Shown: positions 10,529 through 18,870, counted from the stretch's first letter. The stretch is 64,000 nt of DNA from Dactylosporangium fulvum (GCF_025137375.1 NZ_CP073720.1:5046501-5110500); one strand, 5' to 3'. Made by a program: numbers and translations. Notes: generated from the letters alone by a model not told the origin.

Positions 10529-12061
10529 ATGGCCGATGGCGTGCCCGGTGCGGAGGACCGCGTCGCACCTGTGGTGCGCGAGATCCTGGCGCTGATCCCG
10601 GCGGGATGCTCGTGGCTGCGGCCGGTCCGCGACGGCGGCGGCCGGGTGGTGGACTTCCGTATCGAGGCGGTCAGCGGCCAGGTCAGCGACATCTACGGGC
10701 GGGGCGTCGAGCGGGTCGGGGCACTCGTCGGCGAGCTGTATCCGGCCATGATCGGCGGCCCGCTGTGGCAGGCGTACCACGACGTGCTGGCCACCGGCGC
10801 CGCCCGCTGCCTGCCGGCCTACCGGTACCGCGGGAGCAGCGCCGGTGTCGTGGCCGAGTCGACGTTCGAGGTCAGCGTTCACCGGGTCCTCGGCGGCGTG
10901 CTCTCGTGGTGGCAGCGGCTCGACGAGGAGCAGCGGCGGCTGGAGCGCACCGAGCAACTCGGCCGCCTGGGCTGGTCCGAGTACGACCTCACGACCGGGC
11001 GGATCGACTGGTCCCCGGGCATGTACCACATCTTCGAACGGGACCCCGCCCTCGGCCCGCTGTCCCGCGCGGAGCAGACCGCCGCCATCCTCCCCGACGA
11101 CCGGGCACTGCCGGAGACCGTCTGGCAGACCCTCGACAGCGGTGCCACGTCCGACGTGACGTTGCGGTTCCGGGCCGGTGCCGGCGTGAAGTACCTGCGG
11201 ATCCTCTCCGACGTCGCACGCGACGCCGACGGCGCGCCGCTGAAGATCTACTCCGTCATGCAGGACGTCAGCGCCCGCGAGGACTCGCGGACCGCGATCC
11301 AGCGGCTCCGCGACCTGCTGCGCACCCGCGAGACGACGGCGCTGGCCGAGCACCGGCTCGCCGCCCAGCTGCAGAACATGATCCAGCCCGTGCCCCGCGA
11401 GCCGTTCCCGCTCGCCGGTCTGCAGGCGACCGTCAGTTACATGCCGGCGGAGTGTGCGGTGCAGGTCGGTGGCGACTGGTACCACGCGCAGACGCTCCCC
11501 GACGGGCACGTCGCCCTCGGCGTCGGCGACGTCGCCGGCCACGGCCTCGAAGCCGCCAGCGGCATGGCCCACCTGCGGTTCGCGCTCGTCGCCTGGCTGT
11601 CGATCGGCATCCGCGACCCCGGCGTCCTGCTCGGCCACATGAACCGCCTGAGCGCACAGCTGCGCATCACCGGGACCGCCGTGATCGCGATCTTCGACCC
11701 GGCGGCGCGCACCCTGTGCTGGGCGCGCGCCGGTCACGCGCCGCCGCTGCTGACCCGCGCCGGCGCGGCCGACGAGCTCGACCCTCCGCCGGGCCTGCTG
11801 CTCGGCGCCGCCGACGACGCGGGCTACCCGGTCGCCGTCGTCCGCCTGCAGCCGGACGACCTGCTGCTGTTCTACACCGACGGGCTCGTCGAGCGGCGGT
11901 CGGCGAGCGTCACGGAACGGCTCGACAAAGTGCGCCGCGACCTCGTGGACGTCTGGGCCGAGCCCGGCGAGCCGGCGCTGGCCCGGCTCCGCGCGCTGCT
12001 GTACCGCCCCAGCCCCGACGATGACACCTGCACCCTCGCGGTGCGCGTCCTGCCCGACTGA
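10529..12061 (+). CDS. PAS domain - SpoIIE/RsbU-type PP2C phosphatase
   Basis: A 510-residue signalling phosphatase. An N-terminal PAS-like region is followed by a second PAS at about 130-245 (LGWSEYDLTTGRIDWS to IYSVMQDVSARE), a short coiled helix (TRETTALAEHRLAAQLQNMIQP) and a PP2C domain of the SpoIIE class at about 290-508. The metal-binding aspartates are seen in VGGDWYHA and GVGDVAGHGLEAA, and DDTCTLAVRV near the end. This family dephosphorylates STAS anti-anti-sigma factors. It starts at ATG 10529 six bases after TAGGCT (leaderless) and converges on the RsbW-like and STAS genes, its likely partners. Confidence 0.92.
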   Translation: MADGVPGAEDRVAPVVREILALIPAGCSWLRPVRDGGGRVVDFRIEAVSGQVSDIYGRGVERVGALVGELYPAMIGGPLWQAYHDVLATGAARCLPAYRYRGSSAGVVAESTFEVSVHRVLGGVLSWWQRLDEEQRRLERTEQLGRLGWSEYDLTTGRIDWSPGMYHIFERDPALGPLSRAEQTAAILPDDRALPETVWQTLDSGATSDVTLRFRAGAGVKYLRILSDVARDADGAPLKIYSVMQDVSAREDSRTAIQRLRDLLRTRETTALAEHRLAAQLQNMIQPVPREPFPLAGLQATVSYMPAECAVQVGGDWYHAQTLPDGHVALGVGDVAGHGLEAASGMAHLRFALVAWLSIGIRDPGVLLGHMNRLSAQLRITGTAVIAIFDPAARTLCWARAGHAPPLLTRAGAADELDPPPGLLLGAADDAGYPVAVVRLQPDDLLLFYTDGLVERRSASVTERLDKVRRDLVDVWAEPGEPALARLRALLYRPSPDDDTCTLAVRVLPD

Positions 12062-12085
12062 CGCTCGGCCGATCAGGCGCTGAGA

Positions 12086-12499
12086 TCAATGGAGGTCGAG
12101 GCGCATCCGCACGACGGTGCCGCCGGGGGCGGCGAACGCGGTCACCTCGTCGCAGATCCGTTCGACGATCGCCAGGCCGCGGCCGCCGGGCGCGTCGGCC
12201 GGTGGCATGTCCCGCCCGAACGTCCGCATCGGCCCGCCGTCGAGCACCTCGCAGTACAACCGGCCCGCCTCGGCCCACAGCCGGACGGTCCCGCCGCCGG
12301 AGGCGTGCTGCAGCGTGTTGGTCGCCAGCTCATTGACCGCCAGCACCAGCAGCTCTGCCCGAAGCGGCGGCAGGCCCAGGGCGACCGCGCGGGCGCACAC
12401 GAACGTGCGCACCACCGTCAGATCGGCCGGTGCGGTGTAGGAGGCCGTGTCCGCGCGGCGCGTGCGGGCGGCCGGATCTCCGGGGTGCTGCTCAGGCAT
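12086..12499 (-). CDS. RsbW-like anti-sigma factor kinase (HATPase)
   Basis: A 137-residue GHKL ATPase of the anti-sigma/serine kinase class. The N-box is LVLAVNELATNTLQHASGGG, and the G1 box GGRGLAIVERICDEV; these bind ATP. In partner switching it holds an alternative sigma factor or phosphorylates the STAS protein. Its start overlaps the end of the STAS gene by eight bases, so the two are co-translated. No sigma factor gene is present nearby, so the target must be elsewhere. Confidence 0.88.
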   Translation of the reverse strand: MPEQHPGDPAARTRRADTASYTAPADLTVVRTFVCARAVALGLPPLRAELLVLAVNELATNTLQHASGGGTVRLWAEAGRLYCEVLDGGPMRTFGRDMPPADAPGGRGLAIVERICDEVTAFAAPGGTVVRMRLDLH

Positions 12500-12830
12500 G
12501 GTCGGCGTGCCCGCTGTCCGCGGTCGGCGGGCTCAGCAGGTCGGCGACGCCGGTGACTTGCAGCACGTGCGCGACCACGCCACCCGCGTTCACCAGGTAG
12601 AGCCGGCGGCCCTCCTCCTGCGCGGCCCGGTGCGCGGTGACCAGGCCGTGGACTCCGCTGGAGTCGAGGAACTCCAGCTCATCGGCATCGACGACCACGA
12701 CCGGCGCCGTGTGCACGGCCGACATGAGCACGGCTGTGAGCTGCTCCCGGCTCGCGAGGTCGCACTCGCCGGCGAGCGTCACGACGACACGGCCGGGCTC
12801 GACCGACATCCTCGACTCGAAGCGCGCCAT
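12492..12830 (-). CDS. STAS anti-anti-sigma factor (RsbV-like)
   Basis: A 112-residue STAS protein. VTLAGECDLASREQL gives the first strand and helix, and VVVVDADELEFLDSSGVHGL is the conserved loop in which one of the Ser pair is the phosphorylation site. It should be phosphorylated by the overlapping RsbW-like kinase and dephosphorylated by the PAS-PP2C protein encoded on the opposite strand. It is first in the two-gene operon. Confidence 0.9.
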   Translation of the reverse strand: MARFESRMSVEPGRVVVTLAGECDLASREQLTAVLMSAVHTAPVVVVDADELEFLDSSGVHGLVTAHRAAQEEGRRLYLVNAGGVVAHVLQVTGVADLLSPPTADSGHADHA

Positions 12831-12948
12831 GTGGTCGTGGCCTCACTTCCTCGCACCGGGGGCGATGTCCGGCACCATCATGTCATCGATCGTCCGTCAG
12901 CGTGTCAGGGAGTTACCCGCCTGCCACGCTGAGCGCCGCGGGTGCCGG

Positions 12949-14064
12949 TCAGGTCCCGGGCCGGGCCCGGCGGCTGGTCACCGGCAGCCGGTGGAACGGG
13001 ATGGGCCGGTCGGCGGACCAGGGTGCGGGCGGGGCGGTCGTCAGCGAGGCGAACCGCAGCAGCACCCCTTCGTAGCAGACCCGGCAGGCGGCGAACTCGC
13101 GCCACGCCTGGTCACGGTCCGTCCTGAGCTGCGCGCCGGCGGCACGGAGCCGGCGGCACGCGTCGTCGTACTCCTCCCGGGTCACCGCGATCGGGGCGTT
13201 GCGCCGCCCGCCCGCGTCGTACGGCATTTCGTAGGGCATGTGGAAGTAGTCGCCGATGCGCCGCAGCGCGAGGTGGCCGGCGCGCACGCACAGGCCGGCG
13301 TGGGACGGCTGCGTCCCCTGGGCGATGAACGTCGAGGAGACGAGCGCGGCGGAGTCCAGGACGGCGCCGGCGGCGGTGACCCAGTGCCGGTCCGGTGAGG
13401 GTGAGCGGAAGAAGACCAGGATCGGGTTGGACGAGTGCGTCTCCTCCAGCTCGTTGAACCACCTGGTCCAGTCGTGCCAGTACTCGTCGAGCAGCTCGAC
13501 GCCCTTGGCCCGCAACAGTCGCTCCAGCAGCTCGGTGGCCGACGGGGGCGTGCCCGCCTCGACCTCCAGCGCGGTCACGAGCACCTCCCGCCTGGAGTAG
13601 CTCGAGTACAGGGCCGGGAGGTAGTTGATCACCATCGCGAGCAGGCCGAGGCCGACCATCGCCTCGACGACCTGCACCGCGCCGGTCGCGAGGCCGCTCG
13701 GCTGGTGGAAGCCGAGCGTCAGCAGCGACGAACCGCTGTCCAGCAGCGCGTCCTGCCAGGGACGCACGCCCAGCGACCAGAACACCGCGGCGAACCCGGT
13801 CAGGATGAGCGCGAGCCAGGCCACCGGCAGCGCCAGCACCGTGACCGGGCCGAACAGCACCAGCACGTGGTCACAGTCGTGGTAGGTGCGCGCCCTGCGC
13901 AGCCGCAGGTCGAACAGCGCCCGGACGGCGACCATCACCCAGCGCGTGATCAGGACCGTCGTGCCGCGCGGCACGACCAGGGTGCGCGCCGCGGAGAACG
14001 CGGTGGCCAGGACCGTCGCCGCGCCCAACAGCCCGACCAGCAGCGCGAGGATGTCACGGCCCAT
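12949..14064 (-). CDS. Channel-like membrane protein of unknown function
   Basis: A 371-residue protein with an N-terminal membrane anchor (residues 5-30), further hydrophobic segments (about 68-92 and 95-112) and then SGSSLLTLGFHQPSG followed by a long hydrophobic helix ending in LPALYSSYSRRE. This last part looks like the pore helix, filter and inner helix of two-TM ion channels, with TLGF where potassium channels have TVGYG. The C-terminal 200 residues are cytosolic and contain a WHDWTRWFNELEETHSS block. Family members are annotated as hypothetical or ion-channel-like; transport is not shown. The start ATG 14064 has no clear ribosome-binding site. Confidence 0.6.
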   Translation of the reverse strand: MGRDILALLVGLLGAATVLATAFSAARTLVVPRGTTVLITRWVMVAVRALFDLRLRRARTYHDCDHVLVLFGPVTVLALPVAWLALILTGFAAVFWSLGVRPWQDALLDSGSSLLTLGFHQPSGLATGAVQVVEAMVGLGLLAMVINYLPALYSSYSRREVLVTALEVEAGTPPSATELLERLLRAKGVELLDEYWHDWTRWFNELEETHSSNPILVFFRSPSPDRHWVTAAGAVLDSAALVSSTFIAQGTQPSHAGLCVRAGHLALRRIGDYFHMPYEMPYDAGGRRNAPIAVTREEYDDACRRLRAAGAQLRTDRDQAWREFAACRVCYEGVLLRFASLTTAPPAPWSADRPIPFHRLPVTSRRARPGT

Positions 14065-14198
14065 GACGGTGCCCCGGAAGTCGAACTTCAGCGTGACCTC
14101 TCAAGGTACCCCGGCAGCGAGCGGGGCCGGGCTCACCCGGCCGCCCACCCCGGGGTTCACCCCCCACGGGTCCGGAGCGGACGTATGGTGGTAAGTGG

Positions 14199-14343
14199 CC
14201 TGCAAGACAAGCGGGAGAGCAAAACTGGTAAAACAGTGGAGCTGAGACGTCGAAAGGCTGATCGGTCGAAAGACCGAGAGGTTGGACGACGATCCCCACT
14301 ACCTGATCCGGGTAATGCCGGTGAAGGGAAATTGCCTTGCAGG
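14199..14343 (+). promoter_or_regulatory. TPP riboswitch aptamer (THI element), orphan
   Basis: The 3' half has the diagnostic THI-box sequence CCTGATCCGGGTAATGCC followed by GGTGAAGGGAA (14311-14331), and the 5' half has the GCTGAGA element that recognises the pyrimidine. P1 is a perfect 8-bp helix, CCTGCAAG with CTTGCAGG, enclosing the whole element. P3a is extended and includes the CGGTC-GAAA-GACCG hairpin and a CGTCG/CGACG helix. It would bind thiamine pyrophosphate. No gene follows on the plus strand before 16.4 kb, so it controls no visible coding sequence. A -10-like TATGGT lies just upstream (about 14184). Confidence 0.88.
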
Positions 14344-14349
14344 TCATGG

Positions 14350-14388
14350 AGGCCGCGACGTCCGACCAAGACGCCGCGGCCTTGTTGT
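14350..14388 (+). terminator. Terminator of the TPP riboswitch
   Basis: AGGCCGCG pairs with CGCGGCCT (8 bp, further inner CGTC/GACG pairing) and is followed by TTGTTGT. It begins seven bases after the riboswitch P1 helix, as expected for an expression platform. Confidence 0.8.
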
Positions 14389-14424
14389 GCGCTCAGCCCG
14401 CCGTGCGATCGGCCGGGTGGCCGG

Positions 14425-15303
14425 CTACGCGACCGGGAAGTCGAAGTACGTGCGCGGGAACGGTTCGCCGCCGAGCGTGTAGTGCCACCACTCCTTCGGG
14501 TAGTTGGCGAATCCGCCCGTGGCCATCAGCCCGGTGAGCAACGCCCGGTTGTCCCGGACCGCAGTGCTCAGTCCCGGGGCGGCCGTGTGCGCCAGCGGGT
14601 CGAAGCAGTCGAACCCGGTGCCCATGTCGATGCTGTTGTCCGGGAACCGTTGCCCCGCCGGTGCGGTGCAGGCGACGAGCGGCCGGTCCGGCGTGTACGA
14701 GGGCTGGTCGCGGGGCGGCGTGGCGACCAGTGTCAGATCCACCGTGCTGCCCCGGCTGTGTGCGGTGGGCCCGCCGATGTACCCCTCGTCGAAGAGCACG
14801 GACTTGTCGACCTCGGGGTAGAACTCCGACTTCATCCGCTGGTCGCGGTCGCCCGCCCAGCGGATGAAGTCGTCGACGCCCTGCTGCGGGCGATAGCAGT
14901 CGTACACCTTCAGGCTGTATCCCCGGGCGAGCGCGGCGGTCTGCACGTGGTGCAGCGCCTCCGCGGCCTGCCGGGTGAGCAGGCAGCGCGGCTGCCGGTA
15001 GCCGGCGACCGGCCGGCCGACAAAGTTGTGCGCGGTGGCGTACCGGATGTCGGTCAGGATGCTGGGATCCACGTCCGGCAGCGCGACGAATCCCGGCGGG
15101 ACCGGGGCGAGGGACGCCCCGGACGGGCTGGCCGGTGCCGGCGGCGACGGCTCGGCGGCTGACGGCGACACCGTCTGGGCCGGTGACGAGCCGGTGGCGG
15201 AGTGTGGCGGCCGGGCCGATGGTGCCGACCGGGCAGGCCCGCCGCAGGAGGCGGTCAGGGCACAGGCCGCGGCGGCGACCAGGACGCGGACGACGAGGTG
15301 CAT
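14425..15303 (-). CDS. VanX-like D-Ala-D-Ala dipeptidase lipoprotein
   Basis: A 292-residue secreted lipoprotein of peptidase family M15D. It begins MHLVVRVLVAAAACALTASC, a signal peptide with lipobox LTAS-C, then a Pro/Ser-rich linker to about residue 75. The catalytic zinc site is seen in TAHSRGSTVDLTL (His and Asp) and KEWWHYTLGGEPF (catalytic Glu and third zinc ligand). VanX-type enzymes hydrolyse D-Ala-D-Ala; exported members may act in peptidoglycan turnover rather than vancomycin resistance, since no vanH/vanA lies here. The ATG 15303 is chosen for the signal peptide; the same frame is open upstream through a formate dehydrogenase relic. Confidence 0.85.
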   Translation of the reverse strand: MHLVVRVLVAAAACALTASCGGPARSAPSARPPHSATGSSPAQTVSPSAAEPSPPAPASPSGASLAPVPPGFVALPDVDPSILTDIRYATAHNFVGRPVAGYRQPRCLLTRQAAEALHHVQTAALARGYSLKVYDCYRPQQGVDDFIRWAGDRDQRMKSEFYPEVDKSVLFDEGYIGGPTAHSRGSTVDLTLVATPPRDQPSYTPDRPLVACTAPAGQRFPDNSIDMGTGFDCFDPLAHTAAPGLSTAVRDNRALLTGLMATGGFANYPKEWWHYTLGGEPFPRTYFDFPVA

Positions 15304-16275
15304 GCCCAGATTATTCGGCTTTGTACGCAGATCGATGCTCCCCGGGGCGCGGATCACGCCGTACGGGCAGGCCGGGATGCAGTAGCCGCAGCCGTTGCAG
15401 ATGTCCTCCTGGACGACAACCGTGCCGAACTCGGTGCGGAACAGCGACCCGGTCGGCACGTACAGCCAGCCCTTGCCGTCGCCCTGCTGGACGAACGGGT
15501 CGTCGCCGGCGATCGCCTCCGGGCCGGTCGCGCCAGGCGGCGGCCGGTAGCCCGGCGGCTTCGTCCGCTCGAAGTCGGGCACGTCCGGCCCTGCCCAGAC
15601 CCCGCGCTCGGCGTCCCACCAGACGTACCGCTTGCGGTCGCTCCACGGCCGGCCCTCCGGATCGGCGGAGGCCCGGTTGTACATGAGGCGCCGGTTCAGC
15701 GGCCAGGCCCAGCCCCACTCGAGCGCCACCTCGTCCTGCTCGGTGCGCGGCTTGCGGCGGGCCGCCTGGTTCACCCCGCCGGCGTACACACCGGCGTAGA
15801 TCCAGCAGCCGCCCGCCGTCGTACCGTCGATGCGGTACTCGGCGAAGCCCGACAGCGGCCGCCGGGTCGCGGTCTCGTAGCCGTTGATCTCCATGAGGAC
15901 CGCCTCGGCGCTCGGCTCGTCGTGCACGCCGTGCACCGGGTAGTCCCAGTCGAGGTCGAGCAGCGCCCGGTCCCGCGGCTCGGTGGACCCGGCCAGCCGC
16001 TCCCGCATCCGCCGGCCGAGGTGGTAGAAGAACCACAGCTCCGAGCGGCAGTCGCCCGGCGGGTCGAGCGCCTTCTCCCGCCACTGCAACAGCCGCTGCG
16101 TCTGGGTGAAGGTGCCCTCCTTCTCCACGTGCGAGGCGGCCGGCATCAGGAACACCTCGGTCCGGCAGTGCTCGGGCACGATCTCGCCGGTGCGGACCTC
16201 GAGGCTGTCCTTCCAGAACGTGGCGCTCTCGATCTCGTACAGGTCGCGCACGACGAGCCAGTCGAGGTTCGCCAT
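15304..16275 (-). pseudogene. fdhA'-fdhB' formate dehydrogenase deletion chimera
   Basis: The frame begins inside the catalytic subunit of a formate dehydrogenase (MANLDWLVVRDLYEIESATF, then SHVEKEGTFTQTQRLLQW, the molybdopterin-dinucleotide domain) and runs to DGKGWLYVP near 15455. There it jumps directly to TGSLFRTEFGTVVVQEDICN and GCGYCIPACPYGVI, an internal part of the iron-sulfur subunit FdhB with a CxxCxxCxxxC cluster motif. The fdhA N-terminus, the fdhA end, the fdhB start and the fdhB end are all missing. No stop codon separates it from the VanX-like gene, so the open frame is continuous, but no such fusion enzyme is known and I regard it as a relic. Confidence 0.85.
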
Positions 16276-16377
16276 GCCGAGCCGTCTTCGCCTACGAGTC
16301 CGGGCTCATCCGGCCGGGCGAGGACCGATAGCGACGGTGTTCCGGTTGGTGGCTGCCGGTGCGGGTACCGCTCCGCG

Positions 16378-16491
16378 GTGCGGGACCGACACCGGAACCC
16401 GTTCACGGTCGGCCTGCTGGGGGTGGCGGGCGCGGCGGCCTTCGGCCCGCCGGGCGCCGCCGCGATCGACATCCTGCTGGACCGGTCATGA
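16378..16491 (+). CDS. Possible 37-residue membrane peptide
   Basis: GTG 16378 opens VRDRHRNPFTVGLLGVAGAA followed by a Gly/Ala-rich hydrophobic stretch and LLDRS. A basic N-terminus and a single hydrophobic segment would fit a small membrane protein just before the rhomboid-like gene. There is no ribosome-binding site and no homology I can name, so it may be chance. Confidence 0.25.
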   Translation: MRDRHRNPFTVGLLGVAGAAAFGPPGAAAIDILLDRS

Positions 16492-16510
16492 CGCGGGCCC
16501 GGCCGCTGCT

Positions 16511-17707
16511 GTGCACCGGCAGGCCGGAGTGACCGGCTTCAAATGGCTGCACCAGGACCCGCCGGGCCTCGTACCGGCCTGGTACCTCCCCGGTGGCGAC
16601 CTCGCCAGCGCCCTCGCCGCCGCCGGCGGACCGGCAGCCAAGGCCAAGGTCCTGCTCAGGGCCGCGACGCGGCTGCGGCTCGCCCCGCTGTACGTGCTCG
16701 CCGTCGCGGTCATCGGGTTCCTCCTCGACCGGGCCGATCCGCAGACGCGGAACCACCTGATCGCCGCCAACTCCACCAACGTGGCCAACCTCGACCAGCA
16801 CCGGGTCTGGACGCTGGTGACCAGCGCGTTCATCGTCACCGAGCCGCTCGGTGTGCTCACGGTCGCCCACCTGCTGCTGCTCACCGGCGCTGCCGAGCTG
16901 CTATGGGGACGACGGCGGCTGTTCGAGGTGTTCTTCCTGACCCACGTCGTCGCCAGCTGCCTGGTCTACGCCCTGCTGCGGACCGGGATCCGGTACGAGT
17001 GGGTCGAGCGCACCGTCGCCACGGCCAGCGACGTCGGCACGAGCTACGGCGCGCACGCGGTCGGCGGGGCCCTCGCGTTCAGCCTTCCGGTGCGGGCCCG
17101 GCGGGTGCTCGTGCCCCTGGCGCTCGCCGCCGTGCTGCTGCCGCTGGTCGGCGAGCGTACGTTCACCGACGTGGGCCACCTGCTGTCCACCGTCATCGGC
17201 CTGCTCGCCGGCTGGCAGATGCGCCGCCGCCCGCTGGCCGGGCGCCTGCGCCTCCCGGCGCGGATGCGCGACGACCGGCCGATGGCGTTCGCGTTCGGCA
17301 CCGAGGAGGAGGCCCGGACGGCGCTGGCCACGGTGCTGCACCTGCAGGAGCACCATCTGGTGCACCTAGCGGACGCCGTCGTCACATGGTCCGACCGGGC
17401 CCACCGCATCCACGAGCGGGAGACCCGCGACCTCGGCGTCCTCGACGGCGCCATGGCCGGGACCGCCTGGGGCGTGGTACTGGGCACCCTCGCCGGGTTC
17501 CCGGTGGCGGGACTGGTCGCCGGTGCGGGCGTCGTCGCGGTCGTCGCCGGCCTGCACGACGCCGGCCTGCCCGACAGCACGGTGGTCCACAGCGCACGTG
17601 CCGCCCCGCCCGGCGGGGTGGTGCTGGTCCTGCTCACCGATCGGGCCGACCGGACGCGGCTGACCAGTGTCCTCGCCGGCGTCGGCGGCGCGCCGGTCGG
17701 GCCGTAG
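16511..17707 (+). CDS. Rhomboid-like membrane protein fused to a DUF1269-like domain
   Basis: About 398 residues (start uncertain: GTG 16511, or GTG 16529 in the same frame). Residues 50-230 hold six hydrophobic segments like rhomboid-related proteins, with ASDVGTSYGAHAV in the place of the GxSG nucleophile loop and FTDVGHLLSTVIGLLAG like the helix with the catalytic His. Whether it cleaves proteins is uncertain. From about residue 260 the cytosolic part (FGTEEEARTALATVLHLQ, then GTAWGVVLGTLAGFPVAGLV) matches DUF1269, a Gly-rich membrane-associated domain. Two such modules in one chain is uncommon. It is followed 53 bases later by a second rhomboid-like gene. Confidence 0.65.
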   Translation: MHRQAGVTGFKWLHQDPPGLVPAWYLPGGDLASALAAAGGPAAKAKVLLRAATRLRLAPLYVLAVAVIGFLLDRADPQTRNHLIAANSTNVANLDQHRVWTLVTSAFIVTEPLGVLTVAHLLLLTGAAELLWGRRRLFEVFFLTHVVASCLVYALLRTGIRYEWVERTVATASDVGTSYGAHAVGGALAFSLPVRARRVLVPLALAAVLLPLVGERTFTDVGHLLSTVIGLLAGWQMRRRPLAGRLRLPARMRDDRPMAFAFGTEEEARTALATVLHLQEHHLVHLADAVVTWSDRAHRIHERETRDLGVLDGAMAGTAWGVVLGTLAGFPVAGLVAGAGVVAVVAGLHDAGLPDSTVVHSARAAPPGGVVLVLLTDRADRTRLTSVLAGVGGAPVGP

Positions 17708-17760
17708 GCCCGGTGCCGCATGGTGCGGCGGAGCGCGGGTACAAGGTGCTCGTCCATTCG

Positions 17761-18492
17761 ATGACCGCCCCGCCGGAGCGCGTGATGACCGACCTCAGGA
17801 AGCTGCCGACCTGGCTCAGCGAGCAGGGTGATGTCCTGGCCGGACCCGTGGTCGACGCGGTCCGCCGGCGGCGGTTCGGCCGCCTGTGGACGGGTCCGGC
17901 GGCGGCGCTGATGGTCGCGGGTCTGGCGCTGGCGGCGCGGACCGGACCGGGACACGCCTTCGTGTCCGGCTTCGCCATCACCCATCCGGGCGACCCGCTC
18001 CTCGTCACCCTGGCCAAGCTGCCCCTGTCGATGTTCGCCCCGGCGGCGCTCCTGCCGTTCTGGTTCGCCGTGCTGCAGGTCGGCGTCGTGTTCTCCCTGG
18101 TGCAGGCCGCGGCCGGTGCACGGTGGACGCTCCTGGTCGCCGCGCTCGGGCACACCGTCGCGACGCTGTCCGCCCGGCTGTGGGTCCTCGCCGGCCCACC
18201 CGTCGGCGTCGCGCACGGGCTCGGCCACTTCGGCGACGCCGGCCCCTCGGCGGCGGTGGTGTCGCTGCTGGCGTACGTCGCGGTCCGGCGCCGGGCCGGC
18301 TGGCTGGCCCTGGGCCTGATCGCGTACCACACGATCGAGGTCGCGGTCCTCAACGGCCTGACGCAGCGGGAGCACCTGGTCGGCACGGTGACGGGAGCAA
18401 CGGTGGCCCTGGCCGCCGCCGTGTGGGCCGCCCGGCAACGGGTGCCGCTGGCGGACGTCGCCGTCGCCGGATCACGCGATCGCCGGCACTAG
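17761..18492 (+). CDS. Second rhomboid-like membrane protein
   Basis: A 243-residue protein (or 235 from the second ATG at 17785) with about six hydrophobic segments. The GHTVATLSARLWVLAGPP and HFGDAGPSAAVVSLLAYVAVRRR segments fit the rhomboid-like family of actinobacteria, where DxGPS occupies the nucleophile loop, and LIAYHTIEVAVLNGL carries a His in the last part. Catalytic competence is uncertain because the canonical GxSG is not exact. It lies in tandem with the rhomboid/DUF1269 fusion gene, probably the same transcript. Confidence 0.65.
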   Translation: MTAPPERVMTDLRKLPTWLSEQGDVLAGPVVDAVRRRRFGRLWTGPAAALMVAGLALAARTGPGHAFVSGFAITHPGDPLLVTLAKLPLSMFAPAALLPFWFAVLQVGVVFSLVQAAAGARWTLLVAALGHTVATLSARLWVLAGPPVGVAHGLGHFGDAGPSAAVVSLLAYVAVRRRAGWLALGLIAYHTIEVAVLNGLTQREHLVGTVTGATVALAAAVWAARQRVPLADVAVAGSRDRRH

Positions 18493-18501
18493 GGTGGGTC
18501 C

Positions 18502-18870
18502 ATGCTCGATCACCTGTCGATCCAGGTCGCGGACGTCTCGGCGGCAGGATCGTTCTACGACACCGTGCTCGCCCCGCTCGGCGGCCGGCGCCTCCTCGAG
18601 TTCGGCCCGGTCGTCGGCTACGGTTCGGACCGGCCGGTATTCTGGCTGGGCCCGGTGACGACGGGCGGTGCGGCGCGCGAGGCGCACATCGCCTTCACCG
18701 CGGCGGACCGCGCGTCGGTGGTGGCGTTCTTCGAGGCCGCCGTGGCGGCGGGTGCCGAGGTGTTGCACGAGCCGCGGCTGTGGCCGGAGTATCACGCGAG
18801 CTACTTCGGCGCGTTCGTCCGCGACCCGGACGGCAACAACGTCGAAGCGGTGTGCCACCGCCCGGAGTGA
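18502..18870 (+). CDS. VOC/glyoxalase-family protein
   Basis: A 122-residue single-domain vicinal-oxygen-chelate protein. MLDHLSIQVADVSAAGSFYD gives the first beta-alpha module and metal-ligand His; AHIAFTAADRASVVAFFEAA the third strand; YHASYFGAFVRDPDGNNVEA the conserved end with the second His/Glu. It could be a small dioxygenase, isomerase or drug-binding protein; the substrate is not evident. TAGGGT ends six bases before ATG 18502 and there is no Shine-Dalgarno sequence, so it is probably leaderless and independent of the upstream membrane genes. Confidence 0.85.
   Translation: MLDHLSIQVADVSAAGSFYDTVLAPLGGRRLLEFGPVVGYGSDRPVFWLGPVTTGGAAREAHIAFTAADRASVVAFFEAAVAAGAEVLHEPRLWPEYHASYFGAFVRDPDGNNVEAVCHRPE

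Noticed and set aside
10253-11737. 494-codon minus-strand frame opposite the PAS-PP2C gene
   Set aside because: No recognisable motif; shadow of the phosphatase gene.
14425-16275. A 616-residue fusion enzyme of formate dehydrogenase and D-Ala-D-Ala dipeptidase
   Set aside because: The fdh part lacks cofactor-binding and subunit ends, and a complete lipoprotein signal peptide begins at 15303, so the N-terminal part is a relic.
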